Assembly (NCBI RefSeq): GCF_041146395.1
Contig: NC_090996.1
Coordinates: 32,512,738 to 32,576,737 of the forward strand
Direction: 5' to 3'
DNA length: 64,000 bases
From: Eulemur rufifrons
Taxonomy: Eukaryota; Chordata; Mammalia; Primates; Lemuridae
Position numbers and translations under genes: made by a program. Within the stretch, counting starts at the first letter, position 1. Every line of letters starts with the position of its first letter. Under the pieces are notes generated by a model that saw only the letters and a program-made list of their open reading frames with translations, searched no databases and was not told the origin of the DNA. Of the stretch, positions 1-9,560 are shown piece by piece.

Positions 1-119
1 GCTTCTGTTCCTGCCTTTTGCCCACTTTTTAATGGAGTGGTTTTTTGTTTTTTGTTTTTTTTCTTGCTGATCTGAGTTCTTTGTAGATGCTGGATATTAG
101 CCCTTTATCAAATATGTAC
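1..119 (-). mobile_element. L1 ORF2 fragment, inverted piece (cut by window edge)
   Basis: Read on the minus strand this stretch resembles the 3' part of L1 ORF2, the segment around the residues LLSNIQNLQ and the lysine-rich, polar stretch after it. It is degraded and non-coding. It abuts an L1 piece in the opposite orientation at about 123, the arrangement left by twin-priming 5' inversion. The left end lies outside the window. Confidence 0.7.
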
Positions 120-122
120 ATT

Positions 123-311
123 GTGAATATTCACCCGCACTCAAATGTTTACTGCAGCACAATTCACAACTGCAAAGCTCTGGAATCAAGCCAAGTGCCC
201 ATCAATTGGTGAGTGTATTAAAAAATGTAGTATACGTATACCATGGAATACTACTCAGCCATAAAACCGATGAATTAATGCCTTTTGCAGCAATTTGGAA
301 GATGATAACAA
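123..311 (+). mobile_element. L1 ORF2 3' fragment, sense piece
   Basis: This is the plus-strand L1 segment in which a 'gcagcacaattcacaa' motif is followed by 'gtgcccatcaattg' and then 'atggaatactactcagcc', the well-known 3' part of ORF2. Many stops and indels make it non-functional. With the preceding minus-strand piece it probably forms one 5'-inverted L1 insertion. Confidence 0.8.
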
Positions 312-437
312 TTTATTCTTAGGCTCCTGTAACATGAGGCTGTTGCCCCCTTCTAACTATGCCATGGGGGTCGGGAAGTCAGCTCTGCCTGCACCTCCCA
401 GCGAATGAACTGCACTGGGAACAGTGGGAAAGAAATT

Positions 438-622
438 AACTTTACTGAGCCTCAGTATCCCCATCTGTGAAACAGGGGTTGCTGATGGCAGCTACCCTAT
501 ATGGTTGTTGTAAGAAGTAAATGAAATCGAATATATGACTTTTTCAATGCGTCTGATGACTAGTAACCTCTCAGGACCAGTTAGCTCTGCAACTACCATC
601 ATCATCGTTATTAAAAGCACCG
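438..622 (+). mobile_element. MIR SINE
   Basis: The order is typical of the MIR 3' half: 'gcctcagtatccccatctgtgaa', then the 'ggttgttgtaagaagtaaatga' segment, then an ATTATT-like tail near 600-615. The copy is old and diverged. The bases between the L1 piece and this MIR (312-437) show nothing I recognise. Confidence 0.8.
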
Positions 623-2682
623 TTGCTGTTATCATTACGCCTTGTCACCGGTGGGCAAATGGGCACTCAGGATTGGGCAACAAGGTTGTGTAGAAGACAT
701 TGCGCAACAAGCCCTGCTGGTGCACACCCAGATGGAGAAGCATAAGAGAGGAGGATGCGATGGGAGTCGGTGGGCACAGGTCGGCGGAAACACCTCACAG
801 GTGAGTGCCGGGAGTGTCACGCTGCAGCTGGAGGATCAGGACTGAATGGTCACCCACAGCGTCACACCCAGGACAGGCCCAGGGGTGCTCATCTCCCCCT
901 AAGGAGTGCTGACTCCTGACACTCCCAGGAGGGCGGAAACTGACCCAGGTCCTGCAGGGAATCTGCGCTGTGTGGCCTGGGAGACGGTTGTGTGTGTGTG
1001 TGGTGGGTGGGCGGTGAACGGCACAGGGGCTCACCTGGGTCCCCAATGGACACTGTGCAGGTTGCTCCAGGCATAGTCATGCAAGGTGCTAGGATTCTCC
1101 CGGGCAAGGGAGGAGAAAGGGAGAGAGGGGAGTGACTGACACAGGAGGGCAGGGGAGGAAAGGAGAGAGGGAGAGGAGGAGTGAGAAGAAAGAAGGGGAG
1201 AGTGGGTGACACAGCACCCCACATGCCCTGGAGGCGTTTTCTATATGCCATTTACGGGCTCAGCTCCTGTCTGCGTCCCCTGCTGCCCCGGCCTCCACGA
1301 GCACAAAGACTGCACCTAGCTGCGGGCAGGGCAGAGTGAGTGCTCAGTACAGGGGAGAGGGAGGGAGGGACAGACAGACAGACAGAGGAAGGCAGGATCC
1401 TGGCGAGCCCCGTTACACGGAGAGAAAAGCCGCGGGTCCCTCTCCTCTGGCGTTTATCTAAGCAGCTGGCAGAACCAAGGCAGTTTTGCTTAAAAATCAT
1501 TTCCCAGGGGATTAGCATCCCCTTTCACACTTAAAAGCCTTCCCCAAAGCCAAAGAATGAATTGATTTTCCTATAACTAATCACACTCCCGTTTAATAGC
1601 AGGAAGCCACTGCTTTATTTTCCATTTCTGTCTCTAAAAAATGCAGACTGGGCATCCTTGTCACCTCTCCCCCACCAAGAGCAGGAAGCCAGGAAGATGA
1701 AAGGGCCCCTCGACAGGACGCCCGCCCTCCCTCCACACCACTGCCCCCGCGGTGGCTGCCTCTGAAGAGGGTGAGGAGTGTGACCAAGAGCCCAGAAAGG
1801 GGCACTTCACTGCTCCCGGCCGTCACTCAGCCTCCCTGGCCGGAGCATCGGTCTGTTTGTTCAGGTAGATTGAAGAGCCTCGGCTTGAGCAGATTTCGCC
1901 AGGAGTGCAGGCCTGGAGGCTGCCGGGTCCCCGTGCAAACCACAGAGGCTGAGAGGAAGGCTCAGTCCACAAGGACCCCACCTTGCCTTCAAACCTGTGT
2001 TTGCTCAGCAGCCCAGGTGGCCAGCGCTGAGCGCAGAGAGCAGTGTGGTGTTTGCAAAGCGCCTGCCCACTTCTTCCCACGTGTTCCACCGGGGGGACAA
2101 TGCTCGGGAACTCAAGTGCCACCCCACCCGGATGAAACGGCGACTTTCCACTGTCATCTGCACCATGCAAAGGACTGACAAGCTCAGTGCAAGGGCTGAG
2201 AACACCCAGCTCAAACCCCACCTGCCAAGTGTTCAACACGAGCAGCGGCCGAGTAAAAAGAGCGACTTGTACGCGAACCCCTCCCGTGTGTGTTCACTGG
2301 AAAAATGGATGTTGGTATTTGTAAAGTACAAAAAAATGGACAGAGATTTACAGAGAAGCTCAGGCCACAGGCTGCACCTCTAGGGGAAGGAAAGGAGATG
2401 AGAAAGGGAGGGGAAGGGAGGAGCCTCTCTGTGACTTTTAAAAATCTCATTCAAATATTAGGAAAGAGAAGTGACTGCTAATGTGGGGTGGTGGAAACAC
2501 ATTTTGTAAATATTAACGTTATATATGCTTTACTGTGCCTTTAAACTACATCTGATTCTTTTAAATGTACAAATTAAAAGAGGAGGAGGTAGACAAGGAA
2601 AAGCAAACTCTCTACTCTCAATGGTTTCCTGCCCTGCCCAAATCTCCATGTATTTTTTTTTTTCCTCCTTCCTTCTAGGTCC
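623..2682. other. Single-copy GC-rich stretch without a gene
   Basis: I see no supported exon or recognisable transposon here. Open frames on both strands are short and overlap each other. Low-complexity features are a short (TG)n near 988-1003, a purine-rich tract at 1104-1207, and GACA repeats at 1370-1384. The last part (about 2420-2660) becomes A+T-rich with an 11-12 base T run before the DNA transposon at 2683. Confidence 0.6.
1104..1207 (+). repeat. Purine-rich (GGA/GAGA) low-complexity tract
   Basis: About 100 bases are almost entirely A and G on the plus strand, broken by a few pyrimidine interruptions near 1134-1142. The short open frames across it on both strands are products of composition, not genes. 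Confidence 0.8.
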
Positions 2683-2860
2683 CAGTTTCTCAACATTTTG
2701 GGTGAGATAATCCTGTGTGTTGGAGGACGTTGAGCAGCGTCACTGGCTTCCACCCCCCAGAGGCCAACAGCGCCTCCCCGCCAGGTGTGACAACCAAAGT
2801 GTCACCGGACATGGCCAAATGTCCCCTGGGAGGCAAAGTCACCCTTGGTTGAGAACCCTG
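2683..2860. mobile_element. Short nonautonomous DNA transposon (hAT-like MITE)
   Basis: The copy begins with 'agtttctcaac' and ends with 'ggttgagaaccctg', so the ends are inverted. Between them are the signature segments 'tgtgacaaccaaagtgtc' and 'ggccaaatgtcccctggg', which I recognise as a common mammalian MER-class element. I am not certain of the exact family name. A second copy in the opposite orientation lies at 56465-56642. Confidence 0.7.
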
Positions 2861-2911
2861 GGTCTAGATGCAGCCTATGTCACCCAGTTCCTCCTCTTCT
2901 GGCAGAGTGCA

Positions 2912-3090
2912 CGGCACCTACACAGTGCTCTCATGCTTCCTGAGCACAGTTGCGTGCATTGTCTTACTCTGGTTTTGGAGTTGCGCTACCTGGGGAGGTG
3001 AGGTCGTTAGGCTCGTTGCCGAGATGTGCAAACTGAGGCTCAGAGAAGCCAGGAAACGTGCACCAGGCCCTGCAGCCGATGAGCGTCTTC
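2912..3090 (-). mobile_element. MIR SINE
   Basis: On the minus strand this has MIR order. On the plus strand one reads a 'gagcacag' segment, a degenerate 'gccgagatgtgcaaactgaggctcagagaa' core and the 'gccctgcagc' segment expected from a reverse MIR. The surrounding 94- and 140-codon open frames run straight through this repeat and are therefore unlikely to be genes. Confidence 0.75.
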
Positions 3091-3237
3091 AAGCTGTTAC
3101 TGTTAAGCTGTGGATGGGGCTTTGCCACCTAAACAATCAGACAACGCGCTCTCTTCCCGAGGTCTCCTCTGCTGTTCTCTTCCCTTTCCCCACACAGGAG
3201 AAATGGGGGAGGAGGGGTGAAGGGTCCCGGGGACAGG

Positions 3238-3345
3238 GACCAACACTTGCCGAGCACCTACTGTGTGCCCTGAGCTTGCATCTCCACTGACTTCATGATA
3301 ACCCTAGAAACTAGACAATAGTGTTCATATTTCACGAAAAAAATA
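3238..3345 (-). mobile_element. MIR SINE fragment
   Basis: The plus strand shows 'gagcacctactgtgtgccctgagc' followed by a 'catgataaccctagaaac' segment, the reverse complement of a MIR 3' end. It is strongly diverged. Confidence 0.6.
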
Positions 3346-3469
3346 TGAAACAACATGCCACCGAAGAATCATATTCAGTGACGGCAATTGCAGCCACATT
3401 TAAGAGGAAAATGGGCCTTCTCATATTTCCAAAATCCAGTTTCCTCTGAGGCAGTAGAATATCCTGTGC

Positions 3470-3560
3470 TGGGCAGACATTAAATTCCAGCTGTGCCCCT
3501 TCTAAGCTGTGTGACCCTGGAAAATGCCCTCCCCTCCCTTTGCCCCACCGTCTGTATTTA
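3470..3560 (+). mobile_element. MIR SINE core fragment
   Basis: The segment 'ccagctgtgcc', 'aagctgtgtgaccctgg' and 'ccaccgtctgta' follows the MIR core. It lies inside a 197-codon open frame on the minus strand (3332-3925), which argues that that frame is accidental. Confidence 0.7.
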
Positions 3561-4076
3561 CAAACCCAGGGCTCCTGCACAGCGAAACGGTGCATGCACA
3601 GCCCTGACACAGCTGGGCTGCCTTGAGGCTCGGTTCTGTCCAGTGATGCATTGAAACACACGCAAGCGCTCTGAGTCCACTGGCATTTAAGAAGAATGGA
3701 GTGTGCTCTGGGCAGAAACCGCAGGGCCACACAGTGTGTGTCACCCAGGGACAGCGTCAGCACCCTCCCCAGACCCTCTGCAGCACCCCACACCGCAGCC
3801 CCCTCCCCACGCCGCCTTCCTACCGTCACCCTGGGCTTCCCTCCCCGCCTCCCCCATGCACGCTGCCCGCGTGTGACCCTCTGACATAGCAGGTCTCCTC
3901 CGGGTGTCGCACGCACACAGTGCAAGCCAACTATCTCCGCGGCTGGTGCGGTTCACCAAGAGCCTACCAGGTGGGGACCAGGGAGTTTAGAACAAAGCAC
4001 CCAGGGAACGTGCCCCAGGGATGGCCACAAGGAAGGATGGGCCAATGTGTACAGATGGCTCCAGTTGACATGGGGC
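3561..4076. other. Single-copy stretch without a gene
   Basis: C-rich DNA around 3740-3900. Overlapping short open frames on both strands have no recognisable protein signature, and I see no repeat consensus. Confidence 0.5.
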
Positions 4077-4460
4077 TTTTTTTTTAAAAATGGAGGTAAA
4101 TTCCACATAATTTACAACACACATAAATTTCACATAAAATTTACCATTTTAAAGTGAACAATTCGATGTTTTTTAGTATATTCACAGCGGTGTGCAAGCA
4201 TCAACCTCTATTTAATTCTAAAACATTTTTACCACCCTGAGAAGAAACCTTGAACCCATTAAGCAACCACTCCCTACACCCCCAAACCACCCCCAGTCCC
4301 TGGCAACCCCGAATTTGGGTCCTGTCCCTATGGATTTGCCGCTTCTGGACGTGTCCTGCAAACAGGATCATGCACGAGGTGGCCTTTTGTGCCTGGCTTC
4401 TGTCACCAGCTTCATGTTTCCAAGGCTCACCCGCGGTGTGGCACGGGACAGTATTTCCAT
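4077..4460 (-). mobile_element. L1M-type 3' end
   Basis: The stretch starts with a T-rich run and continues with the antisense L1M 3' UTR signature: 'ccattttaaagtgaacaattc', the 'tatattcacag..gtgtgcaagcatcaa' block, and then a segment near 4310-4440 matching antisense ORF2 ('tggatttgcc..tctggac', 'cttttgtgcctggcttctgtcac'). It is degraded. A plus-strand L1 piece follows, so this is probably another 5'-inverted insertion. Confidence 0.75.
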
Positions 4461-4464
4461 TTTC

Positions 4465-4652
4465 CTAGGTGTACACCCCGAACAATGAACAACAGGCATT
4501 CAAATAAACACCCGCACACACATGTTCGCAGCGGCATTAGTCACAATCGCCCAAAGGCACAAACAATGCGAGTGCCCATCACCTGACGCAGGGATCAGTA
4601 AAATGTGTCATACTCGTACAGTGAGTATGATTCAGCCATACGTGGGCTTTTC
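4465..4652 (+). mobile_element. L1 ORF2 3' fragment, inverted partner
   Basis: The plus strand shows the ORF2 segment 'cctaggtgtacacccc', then 'cacatgttcgcagcggcattagtcacaat', then 'agtatgattcagccata'. Many transitions have been fixed, yet the order is clear. It precedes the short Alu. Confidence 0.75.
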
Positions 4653-4659
4653 CATACAG

Positions 4660-4674
4660 GATTTCAATTAGTCA
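4660..4674 (+). repeat. Target-site duplication, left copy
   Basis: The 15-mer 'gatttcaattagtca' is repeated exactly at 4841-4855 on the other side of the short Alu. Confidence 0.95.
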
Positions 4675-4840
4675 GCCGGGCGTGGTGGCTCACGCCTGTA
4701 ATCCTAGCACTCTGGGAGGCTGAGGTGGGCGGATCGTTTGAGCTCAGGAGTTCGAGCTGACGCCACGGCACTCACTCTAGCCTGGGCAACAGAGTGAGAC
4801 TCTGTCTCAAAAAAAAAAAAAAATTAAAAAAAAAAAAAAA
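4675..4840 (+). mobile_element. Internally deleted Alu with 15-bp target-site duplication
   Basis: The element begins 'gccgggcgtggtggctcacg' and ends in the Alu right-arm tail 'gcaacagagtgagactctgtctc' plus an A-rich tail interrupted by TT. The middle is missing: the left arm reads up to 'caggagttcgag' and jumps directly to 'ctgacgccacggcactcac' of the right arm. The body is only about 135 bp. Perfect 15-bp direct repeats 'gatttcaattagtca' flank it at 4660-4674 and 4841-4855, so it is a genuine retrotransposition event. The 'gacgccacggcactcac' wording is typical of strepsirrhine Alus. Confidence 0.93.
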
Positions 4841-4855
4841 GATTTCAATTAGTCA
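4841..4855 (+). repeat. Target-site duplication, right copy
   Basis: Exact second copy of the 15-mer at 4660-4674. It directly follows the Alu A-tail. Confidence 0.95.
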
Positions 4856-4860
4856 TCACA

Positions 4861-4975
4861 ATCAGGCTGTAGAAGGCATAGTATTTTTATCCCCCCCGTT
4901 TTGGGGGGGGAAAATTGAAACTCGGATACATTGCCAGTCTCATCTCTCCCAGCATGACTTGCTTTAAAATCAGAC
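4861..4975 (-). mobile_element. Probable MIR fragment with an expanded C/G hairpin
   Basis: The order 'tatttttatccc..', a GTTTT core, then 'aaaattgaaactcggatacattgcca' fits a reverse MIR ('tattatccccattttacagatgagg', 'gaaactgaggc'). The expected CCCC/GGGG positions have become seven C (4891-4897) and eight G (4903-4910) around a GTTTT loop. Confidence 0.5.
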
Positions 4976-6289
4976 ACACGGCTTAGTCCCTGAAACGTAT
5001 CTCAGGCTGACTGTAGGGCACATATCGGGGGGCGGGGGGACACGACTAGTTACAGAGTGTGAGGTGAACTTTACCTCCATGGTACATAGTCCAGTCTCAA
5101 CCTGCATTGAGCCCAGGAGCCTTCCAAGTGGCCACACAAAATTCTCTCTCTCTGCCACGGACATTTCTTTTTCACAATGGCCAAAATCACTCATTCACAT
5201 CCAGGATGGTGTCACTATGCCCTTCTCGGGGATCTTCGAATCCCCAATTCACTTTACTGCCCATAAATTGCATTCTCTTTCATATATAGCTTTAACCTAC
5301 TTAATTAGAGCCATAATTTACTTTTTTTTAAGGGAAAAAGAAACACACTTTAACGCTACAATGGGCTAAAATTATACCTTGTGAAAAGACGCAATTGTTT
5401 CCTGACCATGAACTTTTGCTTTTATGAATTGCTAATTTGGTTAATGGGCTCATTCTGCTCTGAAATTTGCATCATGAAAATTACTAGCTTCGAAGAGTCC
5501 TCTGTGTACAACGCAGTTTGCACGTTTTGTTGTAAAGGTCACATTTGACATCGTAAAACAGCGGGCCCTTTTGAAAAGGTACAAATGTAAGAAATTAAGT
5601 GGGCCCATTGGTATAATGTCATTGTTACGGAGGGGAAAAAAGATTTTTAAGTTAATTTTTATTCCTATTGTTTATGCACGTGCAAGCTGAGCTCCGTCCC
5701 GCGTGAATTCCTTCCCGTGCCTGCCACATGACCGGCTTAACGTGTGATTCGGGGGCACTGGTGGCAGGAAAGTTTCTGCCACAAGCACTGGTGGCATGGA
5801 GCATCTCAAACCAGGAAAACAATCAATCAGACAAATCGCAGGCACCATCCTCTATCTGAGCAGACCCAGGGTAAAGCAGACGCTGCAACATCAAATCATA
5901 ATTTAAATACTTTAGGGTGACTCTGTATCTACAAATACCTTGCTGTGACTCTGCCGCCTTAACAATAGTAAATCATAAAGCTTTCTCCTCCCAAGTCGGC
6001 GTGGGGTATACGTCTGGATTCTCCTAGGCTGAGTTTGTGGAGTCAGATTCTCGGCACGTCTACGCCTCTGGGCAGGGCAGCGCTGCTGATGGATTTAGGA
6101 GATCTTCCTGGATGCTACAGGGCACATGGAATCAAGTCCACATGCGGGAGGCATCGAGAAGGAAATGTTGTTACATGAGGTTTAGCCACCTCCCGAAAGC
6201 CCAGAGGAAATGAGCACAGGCCAGCAGTGCCCTGGCAAAAAGGCCAGCCAAGGACAGCCAAGAAGGTACATCATTTACGAAGAGGCAGT
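4976..6289. other. Single-copy stretch with an A+T-rich block (candidate conserved noncoding element)
   Basis: I recognise no gene or repeat. From about 5230 to 5680 the DNA is A+T-rich, balanced, free of simple repeats and contains several TAATTA/TTAATTA-like cores near 5300 and 5440. Such blocks often prove to be conserved enhancers, but I cannot test conservation here. The remainder (5690-6289) is of mixed composition. Confidence 0.4.
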
Positions 6290-6480
6290 TTAAGGTCCGT
6301 GGCAGGGCTCCTCTGCTCATCTGCCATGTGACTTTAAGCAAGTGTCCTCACTCTCTTGATCCTGGGGTCATCTTGTTCTGTTTCCATGTCCATGGGGGGG
6401 ATGAGAGTCCTAGCATCTGCCCACGGGGTCGTCGTGGAGGTTTTTAGAGGCAGCACAGGGCACCTGGCCACATCACGTGA
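6290..6480 (+). mobile_element. MIR SINE
   Basis: The MIR core is visible as 'ctctgctcatctgccatgtgactttaagcaagt', then 'tgagagtcctagcatctgcc' and 'gtcgtcgtggaggttttt', in the correct plus-strand order. Strongly diverged. Confidence 0.65.
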
Positions 6481-7519
6481 TCTGGAGGAGCAGGAACTCC
6501 TCAAATACTAAGGTGAAGGCATCACCTTTTGGCTTCCTGCCAGGACTTCAAGAAGTCGCACTCAGGGGACACTGCGGATGGGCCGCCACGGGCATCAGGG
6601 GAGACTTCGGTGAGTGACATTTAAATGGGCCTTGTCACACGAGCAGTGGGTTTTCAGGGCACTGCAGTAACCCCGACCCTGGCTTCCATCATGCTGTTCT
6701 TAGCCCTGGACCCGCCCTGGAAGACCGGTGCCTCCACGAGACACAAGAAGTGGCCTCTCGTAACCAGTCCTTAACCAAGTCCCGGGCAGAACACATGCAA
6801 AGAGAACACCATCAGAGGAAAACAGTCCTTTGTGACAAGGAAAAAGAGACCCCTCCCGGCGGCACATGGGGCCTCCCTCCCTCCCTCCTTCTGTAATTAC
6901 CTCTAGTAAATTCCCCATTCATCTGCTTGCCGGCTTCTATTCAGTGAGGACACGAGGCTGCGCCGCCGGGCGGGGGGCGGCTGGGCACATTCAGGCTCGC
7001 ACAATCTCCAATCACCGCACCTGACGGGGCGAGCACTTGCTTCTGTGAAATTTTCATTTCAATTCCAGCCTCAGATTGCACCATTTCACAGCGACGCTCC
7101 CAAACACGTGCACACAGAAGGCTTTTCATCCTCGGAGTTCCACACAAGTGTTACCTAATTAATGTTCAACAATGTTACCAAACCTCCCTCTTTTAAAACG
7201 TATCAACCTGGAAAGGTCTGGAATTAAGGATTTTGATCTCGAATGGATTGCTTTCATGTATTTCGGGTAATTCGCACAGCTGCTTATAGGCAGATATTCA
7301 TCGCCTGTGAACGGCCCCAAGTTTGAGCAGCTACACAAACAAACCTTCCCTTATCTCCCCCGCAGCCTCCCTCTGCCTGCTCGGGGAGCGAAGGGATCAA
7401 AACTGCTCCATCAGGGACCAATTTCACGAGCACTTCGAGTCCAGAGGGAATCGTCCTTGAGCCAGGCAGAATAGACTCTCAGCCCGGGACCTGCCAGTGG
7501 CTGTCCCCGAGTCCAACCC
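6481..7519. other. Single-copy stretch with an A+T-rich block at 7130-7300
   Basis: No gene or transposon is recognised. A short CCCT run lies near 6870-6890. The block at about 7130-7300 is repeat-free, A+T-rich and contains 'cctaattaatgttcaacaatg', resembling a conserved noncoding element. Short open frames around 6700-7147 have no family resemblance. Confidence 0.4.
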
Positions 7520-7640
7520 AGGGGACAAAGTGCGGTCCAGGCACCAGTAGCCTCCAGGAGTTCATTAGAGATGCAGGATCGTGAGCCTCGCCTTAGACCT
7601 ATGGACCCAAAATTTGCATTTTAGCCAAATCCCGGGGCAG
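7520..7640 (+). mobile_element. MER5A-like hAT element
   Basis: The sequence follows MER5A: 'gtgcggtccaggcaccagtag', 'gttcattagagatgcagg', 'ccttagacctatggaccc', 'aatttgcattttagcc'. It is a short degraded nonautonomous hAT (Charlie-group) transposon copy. Confidence 0.65.
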
Positions 7641-7919
7641 TACAAGCGTGCACAGAAGTCTGATACGTGCTGGTCTTGACAGACCTCTAGAACGGACTCT
7701 CCACACCTCGGGCACTGCACCCTCCTGTCATCTGTTTCACTGGTCTCCGTGCTGTTCCCCAGACACAGCAAGCCCGCCCAGCCTGCTGACGTCTGCCCTG
7801 GCGGAGCACCCTGCCCAAGATCCTTCCTCCAGCTGCAGCAGAGCCAGGCCTGCTGCGTGGCACACCCCCAGGGGGCGCCATTCATGTGGCAGTTGATAGA
7901 AATGGCACCTTCTGTGGCC

Positions 7920-8205
7920 CCACTCCAGGAGCTGAGTGGCAGAGCTGCCCTGAGCCAGGACCTGCGTAAGGGCCACCTCTTGGAAGAGACCTTCCTGCTC
8001 ACCTTGCTGTGGCCTTCTTCATAGCACTTGCCACTACCTGGCAGGGCATCATGAATCTATTTGTTTATGTGGTTTATCGCCTCGTTTTCCTTGCTGGAAT
8101 TCACTCCCTATGAGATCAGGAACATCTTCCCTCCACCCCACTGTACTCTCAGCACCTAGAACAGAGCCTGTCTGACAGCCGGCACACAGTTTGCGTAGGT
8201 ATGCG
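7920..8205 (+). mobile_element. L2 LINE 3' end
   Basis: The L2 3' order is clear: 'ccacctcttggaagagaccttcctgctcacc', 'cttcatagcacttgccactacctgg', 'atgaatctatttgtttatgtgg', 'cactccctatgagatcagg', 'tactctcagcacctagaacagagcctg'. No intact frame remains. The DNA just upstream (7680-7900) may be more of the same element but is too diverged to assign. Confidence 0.8.
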
Positions 8206-8250
8206 CGTGCCTGAGTGTGCACACATACGTGCCAGTGTGCAGGTGACGTA

Positions 8251-8274
8251 CGTGTGTGTGTGTGTGTGTGTGTG
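8251..8274 (+). repeat. (GT)n microsatellite
   Basis: A run of about eleven GT units follows 'gacgtac', with shorter mixed TG-rich DNA upstream. It is a plausible polymorphic marker. Confidence 0.95.
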
Positions 8275-9295
8275 CAAGGTTACTCTCTCCTCTGATCTAC
8301 AATGACTTGGAGCCAATGGTGAAATTGAACTTTTCTGCAAAACACCTCTTCATGCCTGCAGATTCCTGGGCACTTCAGGAAAGAGAAGCCCTCCAGAGAG
8401 TGACGTTGTCCAGCTGAGTGCTGAGGAATGGGCCCAAGTCCCACTCCAGGGCCACTTCTGCTCCTCGGTGGCTACAACAGCCTCCTTTGCTTTCCTCCTG
8501 CTTCACTGAACTGCATGCACAGCGGAGATGAGCCTTATCAGATGCAGCACCCAGCCCCTCGGGCAGAAACAGGCGACTGCCCGGCGAACTCCGTGCGTGG
8601 GAAAGCGAGGCTCTGTGCAGAGAAAAGTGCGAGAGATGCTTGGCCTGTCTGGTGAGCATAACATTGCGCACTTTAGCAGAAAATAGCTCAAAACCAATCA
8701 AACACTGCAGGGCTTCAAAGGCACAAGGTGAATAAACTGACAATCATAACAGGGGGAACAGAGTGACACCAACACAGGACTGGAAGCCACGCCCACCCTC
8801 TGCCGAACACTCCAGTAAATGCAGCCGTCTTGGTCCACCCCAGGCCTGGGCAGGCCCCTGCCTCAGCTACCCACAGCCTGCTGGGTCACGGACACGCATG
8901 AAGTAGGGCTGCTAGACAGACGGCAGCATTAGAGTGACGAGGAATAAAAACTGAGCCTGACGCCCAACGTCAGGGAGGCCATAGGGAGTGGTAGAGACTG
9001 CAGCAAACAGAGCTTATGCCCCTTCTAAAGGGGAAGCCACTGCTACTTTCCCCCAGGGAGCAGCAGCTGCCATAGCTAAGGGCGTGGGAGAGGTCGCTGG
9101 ACCACAGAGGGAGTAAAACCCAGCTGCCCTCCTCCCTCGCCACACTACCAGCAACAGAAGGTCTTCAGCACGGGAACGAGAGTTCTGTCTTCCTGCTGCC
9201 TGGACGTGTACATCTCTCCCCTCCCAGGGGGTCCTTCCCCATCAGCTTCCTGGGAGACCTACTGGACTGACCAGAAATGGACTGTGGCCAAGTGG
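8275..9295. other. Single-copy stretch without a gene
   Basis: I recognise no gene, RNA or repeat. A 122-codon minus-strand frame at 8375-8743 has no recognisable domain and lacks a convincing context. Confidence 0.5.
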
Positions 9296-9362
9296 TGTCA
9301 GTGCCTTGCACAGCACAAGGCACAAGGGGTCACTCCCTGAATAGTTCATAAACGAATGAAAA
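9296..9362 (+). mobile_element. L2 LINE terminal fragment
   Basis: The piece 'cagtgccttgcacagcac', then 'gtcactccctgaatagttcataaacgaatgaa', resembles the extreme 3' end of L2, which ends in GAATGAA repeats. It is small, so the call is tentative. Confidence 0.5.
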
Positions 9363-9374
9363 ATGATAAAATCT

Positions 9375-9560
9375 CTATCAAGGACACAGTAAGCACTCAA
9401 TACTCTAGGTGCATTACATTAAACACACCAGAAGCATTAATTAGCCCGTAATGACCCGATGGGTAGGTATTATTCCTTTATCATCTGAGGTTCAGAGACT
9501 TAATTCACTTGCTAAGTGCGGCCTGTAGGAAGCAGCTGAGTGGAAATGAACCCCCCAAAA
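9375..9560 (-). mobile_element. MIR SINE
   Basis: Read on the plus strand, 'gtaagcactcaatactctaggtgcattaca' is followed by 'cccgatgggtaggtattattcc', 'tgaggttcagagactta' and 'cttgctaagtgcggcc'. These are the reverse MIR segments in order. Confidence 0.75.

Noticed and set aside
3332..3925. 197-codon minus-strand open frame
   Set aside because: It runs over a MIR fragment at 3470-3560 and a further MIR piece near 3340, so the frame is accidental.
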